From the NCBI RefSeq assembly GCF_020084865.1, contig NZ_CP071953.1, positions 1,860,001 through 1,924,000 on the forward strand: DNA of 64,000 nucleotides. The letters are read 5' to 3'. This DNA is from Candidatus Kaistella beijingensis. GTDB taxonomy: Bacteria > Bacteroidota > Bacteroidia > Flavobacteriales > Weeksellaceae. Positions 40,153 to 48,509 of the stretch are shown here, piece after piece. Below the pieces are notes generated by a model. It did not search any database, was not told the origin of the DNA, and saw only the letters and a program-made list of their open reading frames with translations. Numbering within the stretch: the stretch's first letter is position 1; every line of letters begins with the position of its first letter. The position numbers and the translations under genes are program-made.

Positions 40153-42189
40153 CTATTTTAATAGCTGATAAACAATCAAAGACGCAATATAAGCGAATCC
40201 CGACATTCCGAAAAGTTGCGCCATCGTCCATTTCCAGGATTTGGTTTCCCGGTAAACAACAGCTAAAGTCGAAACACACTGCATTGCAAAAGCATAGAAA
40301 AAAAGAATCGAAATTCCCGTCGCAAAACTGAAGACTTTTTCGCCGTTTGGTTTTACGTCGCTTCGCATTTTGTCGATTATTTTTCCTTCTGGAGCTTCAT
40401 CATCAAGAGAATATAAAGTGGACATGGTTCCTACAAAAACTTCTCTCGCTACGAAACTTGTCAAAATTCCAACTCCCATTTTCCAATCGTAACCGAGTGG
40501 TGCAATGGCTGGTTCAATTCCTCGTCCCATTTTGGCAAGATAAGATTGTTCCAATTTCACGTTTGTGGCAACGATTTCATTTTCCTTCTGTTTGGGACCA
40601 ATGTAACTGAAAAACCAAATCACGATCGAAAACAGGAATATAATTTTCCCTGCTCCTGTGATGAATTCCCAAACTTTTCCTAAAGTCAATTTTAAATCAT
40701 AACCAAAAAGTGGCATTTTATAGGACGGTAAATCCATTACTAAAAACGATTTTCCTTTACTTTTAATGACTTTTTTTAGAACCAATGACGCCATTAAAGA
40801 CATAAAAAATCCAAGGAAATACATCGCCATTAAAGCCAATGCTTTGTAACTGATTCCACCAAAATATTTGTTGGGGATAATCAAACCAATAATAATACTG
40901 TAAACAGGAAGTCGCGCAGAACACGTCATAAAAGGCGTTACGAGAATGGTGATCAACCTTTCCTTTACATTTTCAATATTTCTCGTGGACATGATTGCAG
41001 GAATTGCGCACGCCGTTCCCGAAACGAGCGGGACGATACTTTTCCCGTTCAACCCAAACGGTCGTAAAAAGCGGTCCATCAAGAAAATAACTCGCGCCAT
41101 ATATCCCGAATCTTCGAGGAGATAAAGAAAATATAAAAGAATCCCGATTTGTGGAGCGAAAACTGCAATACCACCAATTCCAGGAATAATTCCGTTTGCA
41201 ATTAAGGAATTGATTGGTCCTTCCGGAAGATGTTCGTTGGCAAAAGTTGAAAGCCCGAGGAAAAAATCTGAAATCCAATTCATAGGATATTCCGCCAAAA
41301 AGAAAACACTTTGGAAAATAATTAAAAGTATCGTCGCAAAAATTACATATCCCCAAAACGGATGAACTAAAACTTTGTCTAGTTTCTCCGTTAAGAGTTC
41401 CTTGAATTGTGGTTTTTTAGAAAGAACTTTAGAAATAATTCCATCGATTTTTTGGTAACGCCTGATTGTTTCCTGGGTCTGTAATCTTTTCGGAACCAAA
41501 CATTTAACCTCATCGTCATTCATTTGGTCTTTTACCGTCTCCAATTTTCCGAGATAAGTTTCGGATGCGAGCAAAGTCCAGATTTTGTATTGATTTTTTT
41601 CTTTGGTTTCGGTTAAAATTTTGAAAACCAAACCTTTTTGTTCTAACGGAATTTCAAAAGAAACGGTTTCTGATTTAGTAAAACTATTTTTAAAGATTTC
41701 ATCACGAAGCTCTTCAATTCCTTGATTTTGTTTTGCGTTGGTTTGCAGAACTCTTACATTCAATTCTTTTGAAAGCCCTTCTAAATCGATATTGATTCCG
41801 CGTCTTTCGGCTTGGTCAATTTGGTTGACAACAAGTAAAATAGGAATTCCCAAATCTTGAATTTGCTGAAAAAGGAGCAACCCTCTTTTAATGCTCAATG
41901 CTTCGAGAATATAGACAACTCCCGCATAATTTTGCTGCTCATCAATCAAAAATTTGGAGAAAATCGCTTCGTCTTCGGAAGTAGGATAAATGCTGTAAGA
42001 ACCAGGCAAATCAATGACTTCAACTTCTTCATCTTTAAAAACATATTTTCCGGAATGACTTGCAACGGTAACTCCGGCGTAATTTCCGGTCTTTTGCTTT
42101 TTGTTGCAGAGCAAATTGAAGACAGTGGATTTTCCCACATTGGGATTTCCGACTAGAAGAATCTGTTTATTGTTTTCAGTTTGCTGCAT
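40153..42189 (-). CDS. feoB: Ferrous iron transporter FeoB
   Basis: A 678-residue Fe(II) transporter of the inner membrane. The N-terminal G domain has G1 GNPNVGKST (residues 14-22), DLPGSYSI and NQID, followed by a helical GDI region. The membrane part from about residue 275 contains two Gate repeats; SGTACAIPAIMSTR and ILVTPFMTCSARLPVY are the conserved Cys-containing gate motifs. It lies between FeoA (upstream, 54-base gap) and the Cys-rich protein (downstream), forming a feoA-feoB-like operon. Confidence 0.96.
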   Translation of the reverse strand: MQQTENNKQILLVGNPNVGKSTVFNLLCNKKQKTGNYAGVTVASHSGKYVFKDEEVEVIDLPGSYSIYPTSEDEAIFSKFLIDEQQNYAGVVYILEALSIKRGLLLFQQIQDLGIPILLVVNQIDQAERRGINIDLEGLSKELNVRVLQTNAKQNQGIEELRDEIFKNSFTKSETVSFEIPLEQKGLVFKILTETKEKNQYKIWTLLASETYLGKLETVKDQMNDDEVKCLVPKRLQTQETIRRYQKIDGIISKVLSKKPQFKELLTEKLDKVLVHPFWGYVIFATILLIIFQSVFFLAEYPMNWISDFFLGLSTFANEHLPEGPINSLIANGIIPGIGGIAVFAPQIGILLYFLYLLEDSGYMARVIFLMDRFLRPFGLNGKSIVPLVSGTACAIPAIMSTRNIENVKERLITILVTPFMTCSARLPVYSIIIGLIIPNKYFGGISYKALALMAMYFLGFFMSLMASLVLKKVIKSKGKSFLVMDLPSYKMPLFGYDLKLTLGKVWEFITGAGKIIFLFSIVIWFFSYIGPKQKENEIVATNVKLEQSYLAKMGRGIEPAIAPLGYDWKMGVGILTSFVAREVFVGTMSTLYSLDDEAPEGKIIDKMRSDVKPNGEKVFSFATGISILFFYAFAMQCVSTLAVVYRETKSWKWTMAQLFGMSGFAYIASLIVYQLLK

Positions 42190-42192
42190 TAT

Positions 42193-42223
42193 CCTCTCCC
42201 TAAATCCCTTTCCAAAGGAGAGG
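42193..42223. repeat. Inverted repeat CCTCTCC/GGAGAGG between feoA and feoB
   Basis: CCTCTCC (42193-42199) pairs with GGAGAGG (42217-42223). The internal CCCTTTCC-AAA-GGAGAGGG forms an alternative hairpin. I recall the same CCCTCTCC-type palindrome as a dispersed flavobacterial repeat. It has no T-run. Confidence 0.65.
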
Positions 42224-42243
42224 GACTTTCAGGACGTTTTTAT

Positions 42244-42498
42244 TTAGGTTAAAGATTCCACAATAATAAACCTTGCTTCTTCTTCTCGAAGTGCAATTCT
42301 ACTTTTCTCGTCGCCAAACTCGATATAAAGCGGACCCTTGAAAGGTGCTTGATAAAGAATCTTGAAAACGGTTTCCGGTAAAAGTCCCATTTCGATGATT
42401 TTGTTGGGCATTTTCAGGTCGTCGTTTTGATAGCCGAGAATTTTCCCGTTTTTATTTCTCGGGAAGCAGCACAATTTATTAGAAATTTCTCCTTTCAA
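42244..42498 (-). CDS. feoA: FeoA family protein
   Basis: A small SH3-like protein (84 residues from the start chosen) that interacts with FeoB. Family signature: DDLKMPNKIIEMGLLPETVFKILYQAPFKGP and the tail SRIALREEEARFI. The open frame reaches a TTG at 42519, but that TTG is part of the TATATTTG -7 element (42517-42524), so the true start must be downstream. I chose the TTG at 42498; an ATT near the AAAGGAG at 42495-42489 is another option. Translation start is therefore uncertain while the gene identity is good. Confidence 0.8.
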   Translation of the reverse strand: MKGEISNKLCCFPRNKNGKILGYQNDDLKMPNKIIEMGLLPETVFKILYQAPFKGPLYIEFGDEKSRIALREEEARFIIVESLT

Positions 42499-42516
42499 TT
42501 CTGATCTTTTGAAGGG

Positions 42517-42549
42517 CAAATATACGTTATTTAAATTAAATCTAAATAA
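42517..42549 (-). promoter_or_regulatory. feoA promoter with candidate iron-responsive operator
   Basis: On the minus strand TATATTTG (42524-42517) is a perfect TAnnTTTG element. Immediately upstream is a perfect 7-base inverted repeat, TTATTTA (42527-42533) and TAAATAA (42543-42549), with a 9-base spacer, covering the region between -7 and -33. A Fur- or DtxR-type metal repressor site is a reasonable guess from the gene content, but no consensus is matched exactly. Confidence 0.5.
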
Positions 42550-42577
42550 GGTTTTGCTTAGAACTGATTTTAGTCAT

Positions 42578-42613
42578 AAAAAACCTTGAAACAGAAACTG
42601 AATCAAGGTTTTA
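42578..42613 (-). terminator. Terminator of the GLPGLI gene
   Basis: On the minus strand AAAACCTTGA (42612-42603) pairs with TCAAGGTTTT (42589-42580), then further Ts. Confidence 0.85.
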
Positions 42614-42639
42614 AAAATATAATTTAGTGAATATGAATG

Positions 42640-43536
42640 CTATTTTTTGGCTTTCACGGGAGCCGCGGGAATTTCAATCGGATTGTTGTTTGCACCGTAG
42701 AAATCCTTTAACATTTTTTCCTGTTGTTTCACCATCTCACCGATGGTAAGGTCGCTTCCTGGCATTTTTTGCGACAACATTTCTGGCTTCAACATGGGTC
42801 TTGCTGATGCGAATGGGTCTTTTTTATAATCTGCAAAGGTTTTCTCGAATTTTTCTCGGCTCACTTCCTGCACTTTTCCACCGTTTCCACCGGGAGCAAT
42901 GGATTCTAGGTAAGTGATCTCACTGAAGTTATTAACTTTTTTGTTTCCTTTTAACTCCCAGGAATAATTTTTAGCGTCGTCCTCAATTTTCACGATTAAA
43001 CCAGGAAGTCCATGGAATTTATATGGTCCGTCCTGCAAAGGAATGTCGGTTGTAAACCATGCGATCCATTTTCTGCCGCCAAAATCTGTAGTGGCTTTCT
43101 GTGCGTTATAAGATCCGATTTTTTGTTTTTCGTTGGAGATTTTCCAGTCAAATTTTAAATCTTCGCTATATCCGATGTTCATTGGCGTAAAACCACTGGA
43201 AATTCTTTCTGCATACTGCACCTTCATGTCTGGATAAAACTTGTAAATCTTTTCAGAAAATTTTGGCATCGTCATCGATTTTGAAATATCCTTGAAAACT
43301 CCAGCTTTCTGCATTTCCTCCACCTGAACTTTTACAATGGAATCTTGCGCAACCATCGTATAGTCACGGTAAATTGATTTGTCTTTGGTAATATCCAGAA
43401 TCATCATCACTTTTTCGGTTTTCACAGAATCTTTCTTTGGTTTAAAGTTCAACTCATAAAAAAATCGATTTGCCGTTTCCTGCGCGTTCAATGCAAAAAA
43501 AGTTGCTAAAAAGAACAGCGTTAAAAATCTTTTCAT
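42640..43536 (-). CDS. GLPGLI family protein
   Basis: A 298-residue exported protein with the family motif GPYKFHGLPGLIVKIEDDAKNYSWEL near residues 170-195. The signal peptide is MKRFLTLFFLATFFALNAQ. The C-terminal part (SREKFEKTFADYKKDPF ... NNNPIEIPA) is also typical, followed by a short basic end. GLPGLI proteins are Bacteroidota-specific, periplasmic, often beside TonB-dependent receptors; their function is unknown. No receptor gene is directly adjacent here. It is single, with its own terminator. Confidence 0.92.
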   Translation of the reverse strand: MKRFLTLFFLATFFALNAQETANRFFYELNFKPKKDSVKTEKVMMILDITKDKSIYRDYTMVAQDSIVKVQVEEMQKAGVFKDISKSMTMPKFSEKIYKFYPDMKVQYAERISSGFTPMNIGYSEDLKFDWKISNEKQKIGSYNAQKATTDFGGRKWIAWFTTDIPLQDGPYKFHGLPGLIVKIEDDAKNYSWELKGNKKVNNFSEITYLESIAPGGNGGKVQEVSREKFEKTFADYKKDPFASARPMLKPEMLSQKMPGSDLTIGEMVKQQEKMLKDFYGANNNPIEIPAAPVKAKK

Positions 43537-43664
43537 TGTTTTTGAATTTTATCAATTAGTAAACACATCCAACACATTGTTACAAAAATTTATGAAAATT
43601 TTATAATTTCTTTAAAACTTTCATCACAAAAATCATCTTAACTTTAGCTTCACAAAATAACGAT

Positions 43665-44162
43665 ATGCAAACCTTGCCAAATCTGAAAAGAGAATTGAAA
43701 CAGGAATATGAAACCACCAAAAGGTTTATCGACAGTTTTCCTGATGGTAAAAACGATTACGCACCGCATGAAAAAAGCATGAAGATGATGCCGCTTGCAA
43801 CTCATATTGCGGAAGTTTTTGCTTGGCCCGCAATGATTTTAAACACTTCTGAAGTGGATTTTGCGAAAGGTGATTATCAACCAACGATTTTGAATTCTAA
43901 AGAGGAACTTCAAAAAAAATTAGAAGACGATTACAATGCCGGAAAAGAGGCTTTGGAAAATGTGGACGAATCCGCTCTCGATCCAAAATGGACGATGAGA
44001 ATGGGCGACCAAGTTTTGGCGGAATGGTCAAAATATGGCGCAATTCGTCATTCTTTAGATCAAATAACCCATCATAGAGCGCAATTAGGTGTTTATTACA
44101 GATTGAATGATATTCCCGTTCCGGGAAGTTACGGACCAAGTGCCGATGAACAAAGTTTTTAG
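43665..44162 (+). CDS. DinB family protein
   Basis: A 165-residue four-helix protein of the DinB/YfiT-like metalloenzyme superfamily. Metal ligands are likely His in ATHIAEV (near residue 47) and the HSLDQITHHRAQLGVYYR motif near 128-145. It lacks a signal peptide. The family includes thiol-dependent transferases, but the substrate here is unknown. It has its own terminator at 44194-44224 and stands between two minus-strand genes. Confidence 0.9.
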   Translation: MQTLPNLKRELKQEYETTKRFIDSFPDGKNDYAPHEKSMKMMPLATHIAEVFAWPAMILNTSEVDFAKGDYQPTILNSKEELQKKLEDDYNAGKEALENVDESALDPKWTMRMGDQVLAEWSKYGAIRHSLDQITHHRAQLGVYYRLNDIPVPGSYGPSADEQSF

Positions 44163-44193
44163 ATTTTGTTTTAAATATGTTAAATAAATGATG

Positions 44194-44224
44194 AAACCCG
44201 TTCTTGCAAAAGAGCGGGCTTTTT
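44194..44224 (+). terminator. Terminator of the DinB gene
   Basis: CCCGTTCTT (44197-44205) pairs with AAGAGCGGG (44210-44218) with one G-T wobble and a GCAA tetraloop, then CTTTTT. Confidence 0.9.
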
Positions 44225-44249
44225 ATTGTGACAAAAAAATATTGAGCTT

Positions 44250-44552
44250 CTACGGTATCAACTCAATCTTATTATTATTTTTCTTCATTTCTTCTCTCGC
44301 GTTTTGTTCCATTGCGCGGAGAACTTCTTTTGGGTCGGAAATTTCCTTTCCGTTGATGTTGATTTTTATTTTGGAATTGGGCTGATTCATAATTTCACGC
44401 ATTCCTTGAACGGGATCGTTTTCGTATTGTTTCAGCTGTTTTACATATTGTTGGCGATTAACTTCAATCGGTTTTTTCTTGGTGAAAGGAATGTCTCTTC
44501 CCTGCGTGTTGAGTACTTCTTCCTTAATTTCTTTCAATTTTTTGATTCCTTT
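44250..44552 (-). pseudogene. 5'-truncated GLPGLI family gene (C-terminal remnant)
   Basis: The open frame 44250-44552 encodes about 100 residues that align in layout with the C-terminal third of GLPGLI proteins: GIKKLKEIKEEVLN, then KKPIEVNRQQYVKQLKQYENDP, GKEISDPKEV and the end NNNKIELIP. The complete GLPGLI protein at 42640-43536 ends in the same way (SREKFEKTFADYKKDP ... NNNPIEIP). The N-terminal two thirds, including signal peptide and the GLPGLI motif, are absent; a TAG closes the frame at 44553-44555. There is only a TTG start at 44537. It sits directly downstream of a TonB-type receptor gene, where an intact GLPGLI gene would be expected. Confidence 0.75.
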
Positions 44553-44605
44553 CTAATGTGATAAATTTTGGCTAAAACCAGTTGAAGGTTTATTTCATCA
44601 ATTGA

Positions 44606-44621
44606 GCGGGCTAAAGCCCGC
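44606..44621. repeat. Perfect hairpin GCGGGCT-AA-AGCCCGC
   Basis: A 7-bp perfect stem with AA loop just after the receptor stop codon and before the GLPGLI remnant. I recall GCGGGCTAAAGCCCGC-type palindromes as dispersed repeats in Chryseobacterium-like genomes. No T-run follows. Confidence 0.75.
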
Positions 44622-44633
44622 CCCTATTGAATG

Positions 44634-47327
44634 TTACTTAAAATTAAACTTCACGGTAAACATAAACTGACTTGGTCGAATATCAATCGCTGTTCGGGAA
44701 ACAGAATTGGTTGCAGCATCCACGGAGATTAATTCGTACAATTTTTTATTGGCAATATTCAGCCATTTCACCTCGAAATCGATTTTCTTTTTTGCCCAAG
44801 TATATTGGTAAGAAAGGTCATAGAAAGAGTTTCTGTAATTTTCATTTCCTGTTTTGCTCGACACATCGTCCCAGTTGAATCCAATCGTGTGATTTTCCAA
44901 CGGATAGAAGAATACTGCCAAATTGTGGTTCCAACCTGAAGATTTAAACTCTGTGGAATCAAAAAGATTTTTGTTTTTGTTCCAACTCATCGAAATATTG
45001 TAATCCAAACTCATCCAGGAAAAATAGGTGTTGTTGAATTTGAATCCGAAAGTTTGCCCATTGTTTTTTGATTCAATAGTGTTTCCATTCAACAATCGAA
45101 GATTATTGGAATCACGGTTGGAAAAACTTGTCGAAATATTGGACTTGAATTTCGGGAAATATTTTCCGATTTCTGCTCTAGCTGATTGACTTTTTGTGGA
45201 GTTGTCGTACAGAATATTTTCTGTGACCGTTACAATTGTTTGATTACTTGGATCATAAATTTGGTTCGTGCTTAGAATCAAATTATTATCCGTCATCGAA
45301 GTGTTGTAACCCACATTCCAAAACAAATTGTTGAGCGGATTTCTATATTCAAGTCTGGAACCGATGGTTTTGCTTAAAGTTTCCGGCAGCTCGCTGTTTC
45401 TAATTCCGTAATTTTTTGCATTAGTCATTAATGTTCCGCCGTAAAGCGAGCCGAAATTCCCAAAATTATAATTCACGTTTCCGAACGCCCAAATTTTAAA
45501 GAACGATGCAAAATCATAACTCAAAAACATACTTGGTTCGAAAACGGTTTTACTAATTTCACGTGAAACATTTCGAATATGGTCTTGATAATCAATTCCG
45601 TAAAAATTCATTGGCAAGTTAACATTCAAATTCAAATTGCTTGATTTAAAGTTTAAACCAATTTGGGTATAAGGTTGAATTTCATTCCACTGAATATCGT
45701 TCTCAAAAGAATTTCCCAACCCTATTGGATTGCTGTTGTTTATTCCGCTCAGTAGCGAATTCATTTTATTGAAGTTCATATTCAACCCAACTTCAGGAGT
45801 GAAAGTCCATTTTTTGTAGGAAAAACCAACCGAAGCGGAATGATTTACTTCCATAGTTTTCAATTTCAAATTTTGTTGAAGATGATCATAACCACCAAAA
45901 ACATTTCCCGAATAACTTCCCGGTCCTGTTACAAGCGTTTGTTTATCCGTCTGATAATTCACGTAACTCATCACATTAAAAAGTTTTTCTTTCCAAGGTA
46001 AAATCGTGCTCAATGAATTGGTAAAATTATTGGTCGGTGATTCCATAGATTGGTCAGAAAATTTTGCTCCATTGCTAAAAGGAACCAAGGCGCGGTCTGC
46101 GTTCCAAAAGCTGTTCCATGTGGTGGTATTTTTAAAGAAGCCTTTCTTGGCATTTTTAGTAAAAATCAATTCGCCTTTTGCGGAATTCGTGTAAAATTTA
46201 TTGGCGAAATCTTCAACAACCGTCGCTCCGTTGGGAAAACCTCCCGGATTTGTGGAGGGTTCATAAATTGTTGTTGTTGAGGATTTTCTTTCGATCGCAT
46301 TGTTAATGTAATTCGTGCTTGCTTTCAGTTCCCACTCTTTGTTTTTAAACGGATTGGTTAAAACATTTGCAGAAAAGAAATGCACGTTGTTCATCAAATA
46401 TCTTTTCTCGGGAAGATTTGGAACGGTCGCGCTTTCCACGGAAATCCAATCTTTTTGCGAAGCTTGAGTTCTTCTTCCTTCAAAACGGTTTCCGAAAGCG
46501 AGGAGATTTCCTTCTTTTTCCACCGATTCGCCATTGTTGTTGGCTTTATAGTTGACCACCCATTGATTTTTCTGCCCGAAAAACATGGGCGTCAGTTTCA
46601 GATTCCAAAGCAACGGATTGAAACCTGCGCCAACTTCTCCTCTTCCTGTCATGGTGACTTTTTTCTTTAAAACCACGTTCAAAGCAGCTTGGTCGGAAGG
46701 AACTTTATCCTGCAAAATTTTCACGGGTTGGTGATTTTCCATCACTTCCACTTTTTGCACGGCATCGGTTGGCAAAGAATTGTTAATGGTTCCGTAACCG
46801 CCTTCCATTAAGTCTTTTCCGTTGACATAAAATTTTCCGAGCGGTTCACCCTGATAAAGAATGGAGCCGTCTTTGTTGACTTCAATTCCGGGAACTTTTT
46901 TTAGAACATCGGCTAAAGTTCGGTCGGATTTACTTTCAAAAGCTTTAATATCGTAAGAAATCGTGTCGCCACGTTTGGTGACCATTTTGGCTTTCAGCTT
47001 CACCTCCTTAATTTCAGTGGCATCCGATTCCAGCGACAAATTGAGGGTTTGATTATCATTTTTGATGGATTTCGTCTGCGGTTTTTGATTGAATGCTTTC
47101 ACTTTCAGATCCACATTTTGTTCGGGAGTGGTAAAAGTTACTTTATATTCTCCTTTAGAATTGGTAATGGAATAGGCGATAATTGCATCTTTTCCAGGTT
47201 CTTCCACTGTTACACTTGCGCTTGGAACGGGTTGTCCGTCCGAATCAGTAACTTTTCCTGACACGGTTTTTTGGGCAAAAGTAAAAATCGACAGAAAAAA
47301 AAATAATAAAAGTGAATAATTTTTCAT
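44634..47327 (-). CDS. TonB-dependent receptor-like outer membrane beta-barrel protein
   Basis: An 897-residue outer-membrane protein. The signal peptide MKNYSLLLFFFLSIFTFAQ is followed by a carboxypeptidase-regulatory-like (CarboxypepD_reg) domain from about 20 to 95 (VSGKVTDSDGQPVPSASVTV). A plug-like region near 110-215 (SDRTLADVLKKVPGIEVN, GEPLGKFYVNGKDL) comes next, then an Asn/Thr-rich barrel with frequent aromatic strand ends. The last residues QFMFTVKFNFK end in Phe-x-Phe-Lys as for barrel insertion. No TonB box can be pointed to. Ligand is unknown. It is followed by a broken GLPGLI gene, its usual partner type. Confidence 0.9.
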   Translation of the reverse strand: MKNYSLLLFFFLSIFTFAQKTVSGKVTDSDGQPVPSASVTVEEPGKDAIIAYSITNSKGEYKVTFTTPEQNVDLKVKAFNQKPQTKSIKNDNQTLNLSLESDATEIKEVKLKAKMVTKRGDTISYDIKAFESKSDRTLADVLKKVPGIEVNKDGSILYQGEPLGKFYVNGKDLMEGGYGTINNSLPTDAVQKVEVMENHQPVKILQDKVPSDQAALNVVLKKKVTMTGRGEVGAGFNPLLWNLKLTPMFFGQKNQWVVNYKANNNGESVEKEGNLLAFGNRFEGRRTQASQKDWISVESATVPNLPEKRYLMNNVHFFSANVLTNPFKNKEWELKASTNYINNAIERKSSTTTIYEPSTNPGGFPNGATVVEDFANKFYTNSAKGELIFTKNAKKGFFKNTTTWNSFWNADRALVPFSNGAKFSDQSMESPTNNFTNSLSTILPWKEKLFNVMSYVNYQTDKQTLVTGPGSYSGNVFGGYDHLQQNLKLKTMEVNHSASVGFSYKKWTFTPEVGLNMNFNKMNSLLSGINNSNPIGLGNSFENDIQWNEIQPYTQIGLNFKSSNLNLNVNLPMNFYGIDYQDHIRNVSREISKTVFEPSMFLSYDFASFFKIWAFGNVNYNFGNFGSLYGGTLMTNAKNYGIRNSELPETLSKTIGSRLEYRNPLNNLFWNVGYNTSMTDNNLILSTNQIYDPSNQTIVTVTENILYDNSTKSQSARAEIGKYFPKFKSNISTSFSNRDSNNLRLLNGNTIESKNNGQTFGFKFNNTYFSWMSLDYNISMSWNKNKNLFDSTEFKSSGWNHNLAVFFYPLENHTIGFNWDDVSSKTGNENYRNSFYDLSYQYTWAKKKIDFEVKWLNIANKKLYELISVDAATNSVSRTAIDIRPSQFMFTVKFNFK

Positions 47328-47438
47328 GAAAACATTTTAGGAAATTAGTATTGTTTTACGCACTTTTGTTACATATCTCATCTGCAATTAGCCGCATAAT
47401 AAAAACAAATTCCCTTTTTGATAAAAACTATCATAATT

Positions 47439-47470
47439 TTGAGCATCGAATTTCTTTTTTATTAATTTTG
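47439..47470 (+). promoter_or_regulatory. Promoter for the cupin gene (TTG-N21-TAATTTTG)
   Basis: TTG at 47439-47441, a 21-base spacer and TAATTTTG at 47463-47470, followed by the ATG at 47491. It fits the Bacteroidota promoter consensus. Confidence 0.65.
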
Positions 47471-47490
47471 CAAATTAATATTGAGTTAAC

Positions 47491-48372
47491 ATGGGACTTC
47501 ATTTAAAACCAATCGACGTTGTAGAAGACATTTCCGAGCAGGATTTCCGGGAAAAATATTTAAAGCCGAGAAAACCAGTTGTCATTAGAAATATGGCAAG
47601 AAAATGGCCCGCTTACCAAAAATGGACGATGGATTACATGAAAGAAGTCGTTGGAGATGTTGAAGTTCCGCTGTACGATTCTTCAAAAGCTGATCCTTCT
47701 GCACCGATTAACGCTTCCGCAGCAAAAATGAAGTTCGGTGATTACATCGATCTAATTCAGGAGAAACCAACGGATTTAAGGATTTTTCTATTCGATCCAA
47801 TTAAATCTGCCCCGAAACTTTTGCAAGACTACATTTCACCAAAAGACTTGATGGGCGGTTTTCTCGACAAATATCCGAATATGTTTTTCGGCGGAAAAGG
47901 TTCAGTAACTTTTCTGCACTTCGATATCGATATGGCGCATATTTTCCACACGCATTTCAATGGGAGAAAACATATTTTGTTGTTCGACTATAAATGGAAA
48001 GAACGTCTTTATCAAATTCCTTACGCAACTTATGCCTTGGAAGATTATGATATTTCAAACCCCGACTTTGAAAAATTTCCCGCATTAGACGGAGTTGAAG
48101 GAATTGAATGTTTCCTGGAACACGGCGACACTTTGTTTATGCCGACTGGATGGTGGCATTGGATGAAATATTTGGATGGAAGTTTCTCGATTTCTTTAAG
48201 AGCGTGGGATAAATCTTGGGCGGTGAAAGCACATTCGCTGTGGAATTTGACCGTTCAAAGAAATTTTGACAACTTCATGAAACGCCGCTACAAAAAAAGA
48301 TACATGGATTGGAAAGAGAAAAAAGCGGTCGAAAGAGCAAATTATGCTTTGAAGAACGGACTTCCTAAATAA
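47491..48372 (+). CDS. Cupin-like (JmjC-type) domain protein
   Basis: A 293-residue cupin_8/JmjC-like protein. An N-terminal segment has KYLKPRKPVVIRNMARKWPAYQKW; the iron site reads HFDIDMAHIFHTHFNGRKHILLF (His and Asp of an HxD pair near residues 149-151) and the distal His lies in MPTGWWHWMKYLDGSFSISLR. Such proteins are 2-oxoglutarate/Fe(II)-dependent hydroxylases acting on proteins or small molecules. The target is unknown. A promoter lies at 47439-47470 and a terminator at 48410-48436. Confidence 0.9.
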   Translation: MGLHLKPIDVVEDISEQDFREKYLKPRKPVVIRNMARKWPAYQKWTMDYMKEVVGDVEVPLYDSSKADPSAPINASAAKMKFGDYIDLIQEKPTDLRIFLFDPIKSAPKLLQDYISPKDLMGGFLDKYPNMFFGGKGSVTFLHFDIDMAHIFHTHFNGRKHILLFDYKWKERLYQIPYATYALEDYDISNPDFEKFPALDGVEGIECFLEHGDTLFMPTGWWHWMKYLDGSFSISLRAWDKSWAVKAHSLWNLTVQRNFDNFMKRRYKKRYMDWKEKKAVERANYALKNGLPK

Positions 48373-48502
48373 GTGGGTGTGAGTTTGTGGGAAATTAGCG
48401 TTAAAATTGAAATCCAGTAGATTTTACTGGGTTTTTCTTTTGAAATAATTTCTAAAATTTTGGGTAAAGATTTTCCGATTTTAAAAATTCACCCACTCAC
48501 CA
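48373..48502. repeat. Inverted octamer-like arms enclosing the cupin-gene terminator
   Basis: The left arm GTGGGTGT, GAGTTTGT, GGGAAATT (48373-48396) and the right arm TTCACCCACTCACC (48488-48501) are inverted (GTGGGTG against CACCCAC). The terminator lies between them. Confidence 0.55.
48410..48436 (+). terminator. Terminator of the cupin gene
   Basis: AAATCCAGTA (48410-48419) pairs with TACTGGGTTT (48425-48434), one wobble, followed by a T-rich run. Confidence 0.8.
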
Positions 48503-48509
48503 ATAATTG

